From NCBI RefSeq assembly GCF_010820665.1, contig NZ_JAAIKC010000003.1, positions 372,001 through 436,000 of the forward strand: a DNA stretch of 64,000 nt. The letters are read 5' to 3'. The stretch comes from Paenibacillus sp. SYP-B3998 (GTDB taxonomy: Bacteria; Bacillota; Bacilli; Paenibacillales; NBRC-103111). The notes under the pieces were generated by a model. That model worked only from the letters and a program-made list of their open reading frames with translations, had not been told where the DNA came from and ran no database searches. Positions 33,036 through 42,193 of the stretch are shown here, in pieces. Each line of letters opens with the position of its first letter. Within the stretch, counting starts at the first letter, position 1. Position numbers and translations under genes: made by a program.

Positions 33036-33336
33036 ATGGGTCTTAAAGACCTTATCATTCGGCAAGAGGAGAACTTTCGTCACTTCATACTAACAGGGCA
33101 ACCGCTGGATGCCGATTCGTTAGATATTAGCTCCTTTAACGGGGCTAGAGATTTCTGGTTTACATCCAATGGATGATACTATGTTTGCTTCCGAATTCAA
33201 TGCTCAAAATGATGTACTAAAAATTTTCGATAGCGATTGTTTTTTTGATTTAGATGAGGATGAAATTCATGAATTAGAAGCTATGGCTGAAGTGGATTTT
33301 TATACGGTTCCCAGTGAAGCATCATATCTGAATTGA
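33036..33336 (+). pseudogene. Two short overlapping frames, probably one broken gene
   Basis: Frame one (33036-33176) reads MGLKDLIIRQEENFRHFILT then FNGARDFWFTSNG. Frame two (33169-33336) overlaps it by eight bases and reads MDDTMFASEFNAQNDVLKIF then DLDEDEIHELEAMAEVDFYT. Together they look like one acidic protein split by a one-base shift at about 33170. There is no ribosome binding site for either start, so the N-terminus may also be lost. I do not recognise the family. Confidence 0.4.
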
Positions 33337-33390
33337 ACTCCGCCAAAACTGGCTGACCTCATAACGATGGGAAACATGATATTGAAAAGA

Positions 33391-33426
33391 AGGGAAGCCT
33401 GCTAAATATGGCTTCCTTATCTGTTT
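33391..33426 (+). terminator. Weak Rho-independent terminator
   Basis: GGAAGCC pairs with GGCTTCC around a 10-base loop, followed by TTATCTGTTTTT. It separates the small frames from the NRPS operon. Confidence 0.5.
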
Positions 33427-33536
33427 TTGTCGAAATAAGGAAATACTTAATTCTGCGTTCACACTTCAATAACATTGCGAAAACATAAAAAAATTATAAT
33501 AATTTATGATTAAACTTTATAAATGGGAGATGATTG

Positions 33537-34571
33537 GTGTTGGTAATGCCTAAAATGGAAGTACAATTGATCGAATCTATTCAGCCAATCCGCTATTTTA
33601 CCTTGGCTGTTTGTATCTATCATCTCTTTGATACGGGGCTATTTAATGTTTTCGTCGAAGATGGCCCATCTTCTGTCCACAAGCTCGCTAACAAGCTGGA
33701 ATTGGATGAAGAAAAATTACAAGGATTTCTAAAATATTTAAAGAACGAACATATATTGATAGAGGAGAACGACGAATTCCAATTAAGCCCAAAAGGGATT
33801 GAACTTGGAGATTTCCGGGGCTGGTATATCATGATGATCGGCGGTTATGCGGAAACGTTCCTCCAAATTGGTTCTAAGTTGAAAGAAAACTCTGGATGGG
33901 CCACTCGTGATTCGATGAAGGTCGGGGTAGGAAGCTGCGGCATCAGCCATTACGATGCGATTCCTTTGACTCAAAGCCTCATGTCCCACATTCCAGGAGA
34001 ATGTAATCGACTCTTGGATCTGGGTTGCGGAAACGGTCTATATTTGGTTGAATTTTGCAAGCTTTATCCTGATATCCAAGCTTGGGGAGTAGAACCGAGC
34101 GAAGGCGGTTATGCGGAAGCAGTGAAGCTGGTGGAGGCGCATGGCCTTCAGAATCGAATTCAATTGACATGCAGTCCGGCAATCGAATTTTTTCAAAGCG
34201 ATTTTGACTATAAGCCTGATTTTATTGTACTGGGCTTCGTCCTGCATGAAATTCTCGGACAAGATGGCGAAGAGGGCGTCATTCGATTTTTGACACAGAT
34301 TACAGATCGCTTCCCGGATATCAATATCATTGTAATTGAGGTAGATAATCAAATCGATGACCAGGAAATTATGAATCACGGATTAGCCAAATCCTATTAT
34401 AATCCTTACTATCTTCTTCATTATTTTACACGTCAACGTCTGGAAACGGAGAAGTACTGGGATAAGCTTTTTGCAAGTCTTAATCTCACCATAAAGGCGA
34501 AAGAAAGAGTTAACCATCATGTCGACTCTACTGATTTGACCATTGGTTATTTATTGCAAAGGGGGCAGTGA
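33537..34571 (+). CDS. SAM-dependent C-methyltransferase, probably on a 2-oxo acid (MppJ/MrsA-like)
   Basis: The protein has about 344 residues from the GTG at 33537 (GGGAGA upstream). A winged-helix dimerisation domain (about 1-110, SSVHKLANKLELDEEKLQGF) is followed by a Rossmann methyltransferase with the SAM motif LLDLGCGNGLYLVEF. This layout is shared by the 2-oxo-acid beta-C-methyltransferases of peptide antibiotic clusters (MppJ for phenylpyruvate, MrsA for 2-oxo-arginine, SgvM). It is first in the NRPS operon and four bases before an aminotransferase gene. Methylation of a 2-oxo acid followed by transamination would yield a beta-methyl amino acid for the NRPS. O-methyltransferase activity cannot be excluded. 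Confidence 0.75.
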   Translation: MLVMPKMEVQLIESIQPIRYFTLAVCIYHLFDTGLFNVFVEDGPSSVHKLANKLELDEEKLQGFLKYLKNEHILIEENDEFQLSPKGIELGDFRGWYIMMIGGYAETFLQIGSKLKENSGWATRDSMKVGVGSCGISHYDAIPLTQSLMSHIPGECNRLLDLGCGNGLYLVEFCKLYPDIQAWGVEPSEGGYAEAVKLVEAHGLQNRIQLTCSPAIEFFQSDFDYKPDFIVLGFVLHEILGQDGEEGVIRFLTQITDRFPDINIIVIEVDNQIDDQEIMNHGLAKSYYNPYYLLHYFTRQRLETEKYWDKLFASLNLTIKAKERVNHHVDSTDLTIGYLLQRGQ

Positions 34572-34575
34572 CAAG

Positions 34576-35724
34576 ATGCAACGTATTACAACTTCTAGTA
34601 GCCCGTTTACTTTGCTCCAACAGCGATTGAAATACGTCAGTCTTCAGCCGGAACGGCCATGGAATGTATGGGTAGAAAATGTACCCCAATGGGAGAAACA
34701 ATCGCCTATCGCACAATTTGAATTTCCTCTCGTAAGTGAATATGCTCCTTGTGAAGGTTATCCTTTTTTGTTAGATGCCATTCGTAACCGGGAAAATGGG
34801 AAATATGGGATGCAACTGGAGCAAGAGCAGATCCTTGTCACCAATGGAGCTCTTCACGGGCTTTCGTTGATTTTCCGTTCTTTGTATCGACCTAATGCAA
34901 TTGCCCTTTGTCAGGCGCCTATTCTAGGAAGCATTGCTACTATTTTGAAAAGTTACGGATATAAAATTAAGTATTTTACCTCTCATCAAGGTGAACTTGA
35001 TATCGAAAAGCTCAAATCAGAATGTGCAAACTCAGACGTTCGCTTGCTTTATATCAATACGCCCCATAATCCAACGGGAGACATTCTTTCACAGAATGCT
35101 TTGTCTCAACTCGTTGAAATGGTTCAACGTCAAGGAATTAACCTGGTTGCAGACATGATTTACGACAGTTTCACCTTTGACGGAGCGCAGTCGTTCACAC
35201 CGTTGTCCGTAACCCCCTTTTGGAGAAATGTATATACGGTAAATTCGATGTCCAAAAATTATGGATCTCCTGGTTTGCGTATCGGCTGGGTTATATCGGA
35301 TCCGGAAAATATACGAAGTATGGCCGGTTTTTTCGAGCAAGAATGCGTAGCAATATGCGGGATCGCGCAAAAACAAGCCCAGCTTTTACTCGAACACGGT
35401 AATCAGGATTTAGTCGAAACCATTGCCAAACGAAAAAAATATGTGGAATCAAGGCTCTCGTCTTTTAAAGATATTAAGTATGTTATTCCTCGGGGCGGAA
35501 CGCAGTTTTATGTGGAATTGCCTGTGGACGATATCGATTTATTTGCAGATTATATGTTGGTCAACTATAGTCTTGCGATTACAACCATTAGTAATTATCA
35601 AGGCGGAAAAGGCTCCTATGTAAGAATTCCAACCGTTTACCCAATTGAGACGACCCACGCTGCATTGGATCTTCTTGCGGAAGGGATCAAACATTTTTGC
35701 TTGAATTACACGATGTCTTCATAA
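34576..35724 (+). CDS. PLP-dependent aminotransferase, class I/II
   Basis: The protein has 382 residues from the ATG at 34576 (GGGGG upstream, just after the methyltransferase stop). Fold-type I features: the cofactor segment VTNGALHGLSLIFRSL, the Asn and Pro of NTPHNPTGD, the Asp of ADMIYDSF and the PLP lysine in SMSKNYGSPGLRIGW, with the C-terminal Arg in SYVRIPTVYP. It would interconvert an amino acid and its 2-oxo acid. Beside a beta-C-methyltransferase it most likely makes the keto substrate and re-aminates the methylated product. Confidence 0.85.
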   Translation: MQRITTSSSPFTLLQQRLKYVSLQPERPWNVWVENVPQWEKQSPIAQFEFPLVSEYAPCEGYPFLLDAIRNRENGKYGMQLEQEQILVTNGALHGLSLIFRSLYRPNAIALCQAPILGSIATILKSYGYKIKYFTSHQGELDIEKLKSECANSDVRLLYINTPHNPTGDILSQNALSQLVEMVQRQGINLVADMIYDSFTFDGAQSFTPLSVTPFWRNVYTVNSMSKNYGSPGLRIGWVISDPENIRSMAGFFEQECVAICGIAQKQAQLLLEHGNQDLVETIAKRKKYVESRLSSFKDIKYVIPRGGTQFYVELPVDDIDLFADYMLVNYSLAITTISNYQGGKGSYVRIPTVYPIETTHAALDLLAEGIKHFCLNYTMSS

Positions 35725-35739
35725 AAAAGTGGGGTAACC

Positions 35740-38700
35740 ATGACGAGATGGCCTTTGACCAATTCACAAAAGAGAATTTGGTATACGGAAAACATCTACC
35801 CGAATTCGAATATTCATAATGTATCTATAGGGATGCATTTCAAAGGTAGTATTGATTTTATAACTTTGGAGCAAAGCATTAGCATTATTATTAAAAAACA
35901 CCCCGGAATACGCACTCAAGTTGGGCAAAGCAACAATGAACCTTATCAATACGTGATTGAGCAACAAATCCCTATAGATTTCATCGATTTCAGCAAGCAG
36001 GATCAGGCGGAAGAGGCTTTTGATGCGTGGGTGAAGAAGGAAATGGCAAAGCCATTTCGGTTAGAACATGCGCCGCTTTACAGCATGACTATGTTTCGAA
36101 TATCAGACGTTAAAACGGGCTTTTTCTATCGATTTCACCATCTGATTGCGGATGGAAAATCATTGACTCAAATCGTAGTTGATCAGATCGTTGAAATTTA
36201 TATGAAGCTTACGGCAGGGGAGCAAGTAAACGAGGAAGTAGAATTTTCCTATTTGGATTATATTGAAAAAGAGCAGGAGTATCTCGAATCGAAGCGCTTT
36301 GTGAAAAGCAAACAATTCTGGTTCGATAAATTCGCGCAATTACCAGAAATATTCCCGATTCGTTCTGATTTCATGATTAGCAATCGGAAAAGATTTAAGA
36401 TCAGTCTTGAACAAACAGAGCGCATTAAACAATTTACAGACTTGAATAAGGTTTCAATAAACACTTTTTTTGTTGGCACCATGCTGCTTTATTTGAATAA
36501 ATTAGTTCAGCAAAACGATCTTGTAATTAACACCCCCGTCATAAACCGTTCCGGACATAAAGAAAAAAACATGTTCGGTATGTTTACAAGCACCATGCCC
36601 CTTAGAATCTACATCGACGAGAAACAATCCATTTTATTATTATTGCAAAGTGTTCAGAAAGAATTGATGAGCTGCTATGTTCATCAAAAATATCCATACA
36701 ACTTCCTTCATCAGGATTTACAACTGAAGAAAAAGGGAATCGATTCGTTGTATGAGGTCATTGTCAACTACATGGGAACGCATCCTCCAATGGAGGTGAA
36801 TGGAGTTCCATTAGAAATCGTAGAATACACCAGTGAAAAACAGTCGCAGTCGCTTCAGTTTATTATCAAGGAATGGGCAACAGAAGACAGCTTTTTATTA
36901 GAATACGACTATAAGACGGATCTATTTACAGATGAAGAAATCAATTTCATGCATAATCGTTTGCTGTTTCTGATGGATATTATGATGTTGAACGATTCAA
37001 AACCGATTTCTGATCTTAGTCTGGTCGATGAGGAAGAGAAAAGGTCGTTAATTTATGAAATGAATCAAACGGATGCGGATTATCCACTTAATAAATCGAT
37101 CAGTCAATTGTTTGAAGAACAAGTGACAAAGACGCCTGGACGTATGGCATTATCTTACGATCAACAAACGCTAAGCTACGAAAAGCTGAACGAAAAAGCG
37201 AATCAAGTAGCGTGGGAACTTCTTCAACGAGGAATGCAGCCTGAGCAGCGTGTAGGCATCTTATCTGAGCCCTCCCTTGAAATGATGATTGCGATTCTCG
37301 GCGTGCTCAAAGCAGGCTGTGCTTATGTGCCCATATCCACTACATATCCAAAAGAGCGCATCGATTATATCGTTCGAGATAGTGCGTTAGAAATGATCAT
37401 TTCAACAAAAGAAAAGTTTGAAATAGCCGGATATTCCGGCAAGTGGCTAGTTGTGGAAGACGCATTACAAAAAGCGGAGTTCGTTGACAATCCAGCAATT
37501 ACCGTATGCCCGGAACATCTGTCCTATGTTATTTACACATCAGGCACAACGGGTTATCCCAAAGGGGTCATGATTGAAAATCGGAATGTAGTCAACCTGG
37601 TTTGTTCTTTGTTGGAAACTATTTACCAAAATGACAATCAACCCTTACATATTGCGCTGCTCGCTCCATTTGTCTTTGATGCTTCGGTGCAACAAATGTT
37701 TGCTGCCCTGCTTGGGGGCTATCACTTACATATCGTACCCGAGGAAGTGCGTGTGGATGGTAGACAATTGTTAGCGTTCTATAACCATAACAAAATTGAT
37801 GTTTCAGATGGGACGCCTGCTCATATCAAATTGTTAATTAATGATAAATTTACACGTGGTCAGCAAATCAACGTTAAGCATTTTATTATTGGGGGAGAAC
37901 AACTCTCATCAGACGTAATTCGAACGTTCTATGCGCATTTTCAAATGGAACAAACACAAATCACGAATATATATGGTCCAACTGAGTGCTGCGTCGATGT
38001 CACCTCTTACTCTGTATCCAGAGAATCGTTAGATCAGTATACTATCCTGCCGATTGGGACTCCGCTGCAGAATTCTAGTCTGTATATCATGAACAAAAAA
38101 ATGCAGCTTACGGGTATAGATGAGGTTGGCGAAATCTGTATTAGCGGGGCCAATGTAGGAAGGGGATACCTTAATCAACCTGAATTGACTGAAGCTGCTT
38201 TCATCCCAAATCCGTTTATATCGGGTCAACGTATGTACAAGACCGGAGACCTTGGCCGACGCAAAAAAAACGGGATTGTTGAAATCCTCGGACGTAGCGA
38301 CGATCAGGTGAAAATCCGTGGTTATCGGATTGAGATCGGGGAGATTGAAGCCCAAATCCGCAGATTTCCTAGCGTCAAGGAAGCGGTGGTGATGGCAAGA
38401 TCCGAGAATCATGGGGATAGGTATCTTTGCGGTTATTATGTGGCTAACAATAGGATCGAAACGAACGAGTTGCGAACTCATTTGTCTCGTATATTGCCTG
38501 ACTATATGGTTCCTTCCTATTTCGTGCAACTAGAAAGTATTCCTCTCACACAGAACGGAAAATTAAACCGGAATGAATTACCCGAACCTAATCTCAATAG
38601 GGTAGCATTTGATGCTTTCGCTCCTCCAGAAACGGAAAAGGAAATCATATTAGCAGGTGTTTGGACAAAAGTATTGGGCTCGGGAACGGTTGGGCGATGT

Positions 38701-40173
38701 GATAACTTCTATGCTTTAGGTGGAGATTCGATTAAAGCTATCCAAATCGCTTATAAGATCCAAGATAGCGGCTTCTCGATAAAAGTCGCAGAGATGCTGT
38801 CTAATCCTATACTGATGGATATGTCAAAAGCGATGAAGGCCAACGAAAGCGGCAACCATCAAGGTTATTTGCAAGGTGACGTTCCTTTAATGTCTTCTAC
38901 AGCTCAATTTCTATCTTACGCGTTAGCAAAACCGCATATGGCTGTGGAATCCATTGGCTTAGATCTGAAAAACAATGAGGTTACGCATGTAATTGGTCAG
39001 ATCTTAACGGAATTGGTTCGGCATCATGACTCCTTACGACTCGTCATGGACGTCGAACGAAATAGATTCAGCTATGATAATCGCTATATAAATGATGAGC
39101 TAGAGCCGGAAGTCATAGACCTCTCGAATGTGCATGCAGACAATCTGGAAGAACAAATCGAGTTACATACCAAACGTATTCATTCCATGATTCAAATGAA
39201 CGGCTCCCCCTTATTCATAGGGTGTGTGTTCGACTTGGGCATCCAAGGAAAACGGTTGCTATTAGCGGCACATGGTCTCATTATCGATAAACCTTCGTGG
39301 GAAATTATCATCGGAGATTTTGCTAAACGGCTAGAAAGCATCCATCTGGGAATGCCCTTCGCCTTGACGCCGAAGACGCGCTCTTATAAGGAATGGGTAC
39401 TAAAGCACAGTGAGCTCCCTATGAAAGATGGAGCAATTAACCGCGACCCAGAGCAAGAGCAAGAGTATCCGGAATCTACCACGGGTTTTAGTATAGTCAA
39501 AGACTTTTCTACGCTGCATACAGAGTGGTTGTTGTCAAAGGCCAACGAAGGTTATAACACGGAACCGGAAGAATTGCTGGCTATGTCTATCGCTTTCGCT
39601 GTTAACGACATGTTCGATGTAAACAAAATGAGCGTAGTGCTCGAGATGGATGGCAGAAAAGATCAGGTAGGGCAGTTGGACGTTTCTAGAACGGTAGGCC
39701 ACTTTACTAGTTACTACCCAGTACGGATTCATTATCCTAATGAGTCTATATCCAATCGAATTAAAGCAAGCAAGGAGCAATTGCGTTTTGCGTTCTCCTC
39801 TTCTTCTTTGACGCTCTCTAAGCAACATGATATTTGTCTCCAACGCATTAGAAACTGGGATAATAAGCTCTCAACACCGTGGGTCACACTAAGTAAGAAG
39901 GGGAGACATCGGGAGGTAAGCGAGCTTAATCCAGTGACAGATTCGATCGATATGACGCCAATCGTCGAAGAGCGAGCACTTCGGGTTATCTTCACCTCCA
40001 ATCATACTCGCTTTACTGAAGATACGGTGACGAAGCTTGCAGAATTGTTTGCCCATTACCTCATCCAGATTATGGAGCATTGCTTAAGCCTGAACCATGT
40101 TGAATATACGCCTTCTGATTTTGATTCCGCAGATATTTCGCAGGAAGATATTGAGCATTTATTTTCGTTGTAA
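35740..40173 (+). CDS. NRPS1: starter condensation, adenylation (Gln predicted), carrier, degenerate epimerisation domain
   Basis: The protein has 1,477 residues. Domain order: C 1-430 (HHLIADG at residues 133-139, start PLTNSQKRIWYTENIYP typical of lipo-initiating starter C), A 455-960 (YTSGTTGYPKG), T with the phosphopantetheine Ser 997 in FYALGGDSIKA, E-like 1040-1470. The hand-read specificity code is DAQDIGIVDK, close to Gln codes (DAQDLGVVDK). The E-like domain keeps RTVGHFTSYYPVRI but its active motif reads HGLIIDK (residues 1178-1184): the second, catalytic His and the Gly are lost, so it is probably inactive. First NRPS of the line; it hands its product to NRPS2. Confidence 0.9.
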   Translation: MTRWPLTNSQKRIWYTENIYPNSNIHNVSIGMHFKGSIDFITLEQSISIIIKKHPGIRTQVGQSNNEPYQYVIEQQIPIDFIDFSKQDQAEEAFDAWVKKEMAKPFRLEHAPLYSMTMFRISDVKTGFFYRFHHLIADGKSLTQIVVDQIVEIYMKLTAGEQVNEEVEFSYLDYIEKEQEYLESKRFVKSKQFWFDKFAQLPEIFPIRSDFMISNRKRFKISLEQTERIKQFTDLNKVSINTFFVGTMLLYLNKLVQQNDLVINTPVINRSGHKEKNMFGMFTSTMPLRIYIDEKQSILLLLQSVQKELMSCYVHQKYPYNFLHQDLQLKKKGIDSLYEVIVNYMGTHPPMEVNGVPLEIVEYTSEKQSQSLQFIIKEWATEDSFLLEYDYKTDLFTDEEINFMHNRLLFLMDIMMLNDSKPISDLSLVDEEEKRSLIYEMNQTDADYPLNKSISQLFEEQVTKTPGRMALSYDQQTLSYEKLNEKANQVAWELLQRGMQPEQRVGILSEPSLEMMIAILGVLKAGCAYVPISTTYPKERIDYIVRDSALEMIISTKEKFEIAGYSGKWLVVEDALQKAEFVDNPAITVCPEHLSYVIYTSGTTGYPKGVMIENRNVVNLVCSLLETIYQNDNQPLHIALLAPFVFDASVQQMFAALLGGYHLHIVPEEVRVDGRQLLAFYNHNKIDVSDGTPAHIKLLINDKFTRGQQINVKHFIIGGEQLSSDVIRTFYAHFQMEQTQITNIYGPTECCVDVTSYSVSRESLDQYTILPIGTPLQNSSLYIMNKKMQLTGIDEVGEICISGANVGRGYLNQPELTEAAFIPNPFISGQRMYKTGDLGRRKKNGIVEILGRSDDQVKIRGYRIEIGEIEAQIRRFPSVKEAVVMARSENHGDRYLCGYYVANNRIETNELRTHLSRILPDYMVPSYFVQLESIPLTQNGKLNRNELPEPNLNRVAFDAFAPPETEKEIILAGVWTKVLGSGTVGRCDNFYALGGDSIKAIQIAYKIQDSGFSIKVAEMLSNPILMDMSKAMKANESGNHQGYLQGDVPLMSSTAQFLSYALAKPHMAVESIGLDLKNNEVTHVIGQILTELVRHHDSLRLVMDVERNRFSYDNRYINDELEPEVIDLSNVHADNLEEQIELHTKRIHSMIQMNGSPLFIGCVFDLGIQGKRLLLAAHGLIIDKPSWEIIIGDFAKRLESIHLGMPFALTPKTRSYKEWVLKHSELPMKDGAINRDPEQEQEYPESTTGFSIVKDFSTLHTEWLLSKANEGYNTEPEELLAMSIAFAVNDMFDVNKMSVVLEMDGRKDQVGQLDVSRTVGHFTSYYPVRIHYPNESISNRIKASKEQLRFAFSSSSLTLSKQHDICLQRIRNWDNKLSTPWVTLSKKGRHREVSELNPVTDSIDMTPIVEERALRVIFTSNHTRFTEDTVTKLAELFAHYLIQIMEHCLSLNHVEYTPSDFDSADISQEDIEHLFSL

Positions 40174-40193
40174 AAATGAAGGAGTAGTAGCTG

Positions 40194-42182
40194 ATGAGCT
40201 TGGATGATATTGCAATTATCGTAATGAGCCTTACTGGGAGCTTTGGTCTTACAACCTTAGTGTTTATGTCGAGGGTCCTGGCTCAAATCAGCAACAAAAA
40301 GAGATCCTATCGGAGCATAGGACGACGAGGTATAGCGAGCTTCCTGCTATCAGTCATTTTTATGACGGGTCTGGGATTCAGTATTTATAGAATCCCTTAT
40401 TTGCTTGGGCATAATCCATCATGGTCGCAACTGACGGAATGGGGCCCTCCAAGTTTAGTACCTGCCGCTATTACCTTATATGCATCTATGGTTATCTTCT
40501 ATTTGTACTCGTTATTGATCGCTTATTTTCCTCAGAAAAACGAAAAGTCATGGTTTTACTTAGGCACTCTAAGCATTCTAGGTGGTGCAAGCAATACGTT
40601 AATCATTTTCTGTATTAACATCGCTATATCGGGTAGTCGTGCGGAGTTAAGCAAAATGATTCTGTATTTCTTGCTGGCGCTAACTTTTTACATTATTTCT
40701 CAAGTTTTAGTCCGAAAAAAATTAATATCGATTGCCAACGAGCTCATTTACGCCAAGCGCATGACGATGATAGACATCTTTCTTCGCTCTCCTTATAACA
40801 AGTTGGAGAAGATTGAGAGCGGGCGGATCTATTCGAGCTTAAATAATGAAATGGAGGTAATAAGTGAATTTGCAAATACGCTAATTACGGTGTTGACGAG
40901 TTCGATAACGCTTATTGGTTGTTTAGTGTATCTAGGCGTGTTGAACCTCTATGCGCTGTTACTTCTAATTGGTGTACTTGTACTTATTGTGTTGGTGTAT
41001 CAAAAGCAATCTGGAAAGCTGGACGCCATCTGGGAGAAAGTTAGAGATCTTCAAAATACGTTTCTTGATTATATTCAAGATATGGTCGGGGGCGCTAAGG
41101 AGCTTTCTATTAATAAGAAGAAAAGCAAGCAGTTCCGCGGAGATATCGAAGCAAGCTGCAACGATTACATGGAGCAGAGAATTGTCGGAGAAGTTAAATT
41201 TGCTTATGTTACCATCTTAAGTGAGATTAGCTTCATTATCATTATCGGTGCGGTTGTCTTTCTATTCCCTTACCTGTTTAAGAGCTTGGATATAACCACC
41301 TTGCAAAGCTTTGTGTATTTATTTTTATTCATGATTGGGCCGATTACGGTGTTGTCGAGCGCAGTGCCTAATATGATGCAAATGAAAATTAGTTGGCAGC
41401 GGATCAACCAATTTATGAGTGATCTCGGATCTTTGCGAATTTCTCAGACAGATTCTTCGGAATTGATGACAGGCACCAGACCTAATGAAACGAGCTTAGA
41501 ATTAATAGATGTTCACTTCAATTATATGAGCGAGAACGGCGAATCTTTCACGGTAGGCCCGATTAATCTTCGCTTTAATCCAAGTGAAATTTCATTCATC
41601 ACAGGCGGGAACGGAAGTGGTAAGTCTACGTTGGCAAAGCTCATCACAGGACTGTATTCGCCAACCAAAGGTGAGATTCGGATTAATGGGAACCTCGTTG
41701 AATCGATGCAATTGGGTGAATATTTTTCCACCATATTTAGCGATTTCTACTTGTTTAAGAGAATTTACGGAGTTGACATGGAGCAGAAAAGCTCACTGGT
41801 TGCTCATTACTTAAAGCTACTCAGAATCGAAGATAAGGTTGAGGTTAAGGATGATGCCTTCAGTACGGTTAAATTGTCTACTGGACAAAGAAAACGACTT
41901 GCTTTTCTCGTTAGCTACTTAGAGGGTAAACCGTTTTGCCTATACGATGAATGGGCAGCGGATCAGGATCCAGAGTTCCGCCAATATTTCTATGAGGTTT
42001 TGTTACCGGAATTAAAAAAAGAAGGCAAATGTATTATTGCAATTACCCATGATGATGCCTATTACGACACAGCGGATCAACTCGTCAAAATGGAATTCGG
42101 GAAGCTGCAGAAAGTTGAGCGTCGTAAGGTTGGGATATCGCAGGCTAGACAATTCAATTTCTCTACAAATCTCAACGAGTGA
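40194..42182 (+). CDS. Cyclic-peptide/lipopeptide export ABC transporter (SyrD/PvdE-like)
   Basis: The protein has 662 residues. Four extra hydrophobic helices (residues about 5-165) precede a standard six-helix exporter domain and an ATPase domain (about 440-650). ATPase motifs: Walker A GGNGSGKST, signature LSTGQRKR and Walker B FCLYDEWAADQDP, with IAITHDD at the H-loop. The SGKST-linked sequence and the DEWAADQDP Walker B extension are typical of SyrD/PvdE-type exporters of non-ribosomal peptides. It lies 20 bp after NRPS1, within the operon, and probably exports the lipopeptide or gives self-resistance. Confidence 0.88.
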   Translation: MSLDDIAIIVMSLTGSFGLTTLVFMSRVLAQISNKKRSYRSIGRRGIASFLLSVIFMTGLGFSIYRIPYLLGHNPSWSQLTEWGPPSLVPAAITLYASMVIFYLYSLLIAYFPQKNEKSWFYLGTLSILGGASNTLIIFCINIAISGSRAELSKMILYFLLALTFYIISQVLVRKKLISIANELIYAKRMTMIDIFLRSPYNKLEKIESGRIYSSLNNEMEVISEFANTLITVLTSSITLIGCLVYLGVLNLYALLLLIGVLVLIVLVYQKQSGKLDAIWEKVRDLQNTFLDYIQDMVGGAKELSINKKKSKQFRGDIEASCNDYMEQRIVGEVKFAYVTILSEISFIIIIGAVVFLFPYLFKSLDITTLQSFVYLFLFMIGPITVLSSAVPNMMQMKISWQRINQFMSDLGSLRISQTDSSELMTGTRPNETSLELIDVHFNYMSENGESFTVGPINLRFNPSEISFITGGNGSGKSTLAKLITGLYSPTKGEIRINGNLVESMQLGEYFSTIFSDFYLFKRIYGVDMEQKSSLVAHYLKLLRIEDKVEVKDDAFSTVKLSTGQRKRLAFLVSYLEGKPFCLYDEWAADQDPEFRQYFYEVLLPELKKEGKCIIAITHDDAYYDTADQLVKMEFGKLQKVERRKVGISQARQFNFSTNLNE

Positions 42183-42193
42183 GGGTGCCTATC

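Noticed and set aside
33470-33520. Promoter of the NRPS operon (TTGCGA and TATAAT)
   Set aside because: The spacer is about 14 bases, too short for a sigma-A promoter, so I did not list it.
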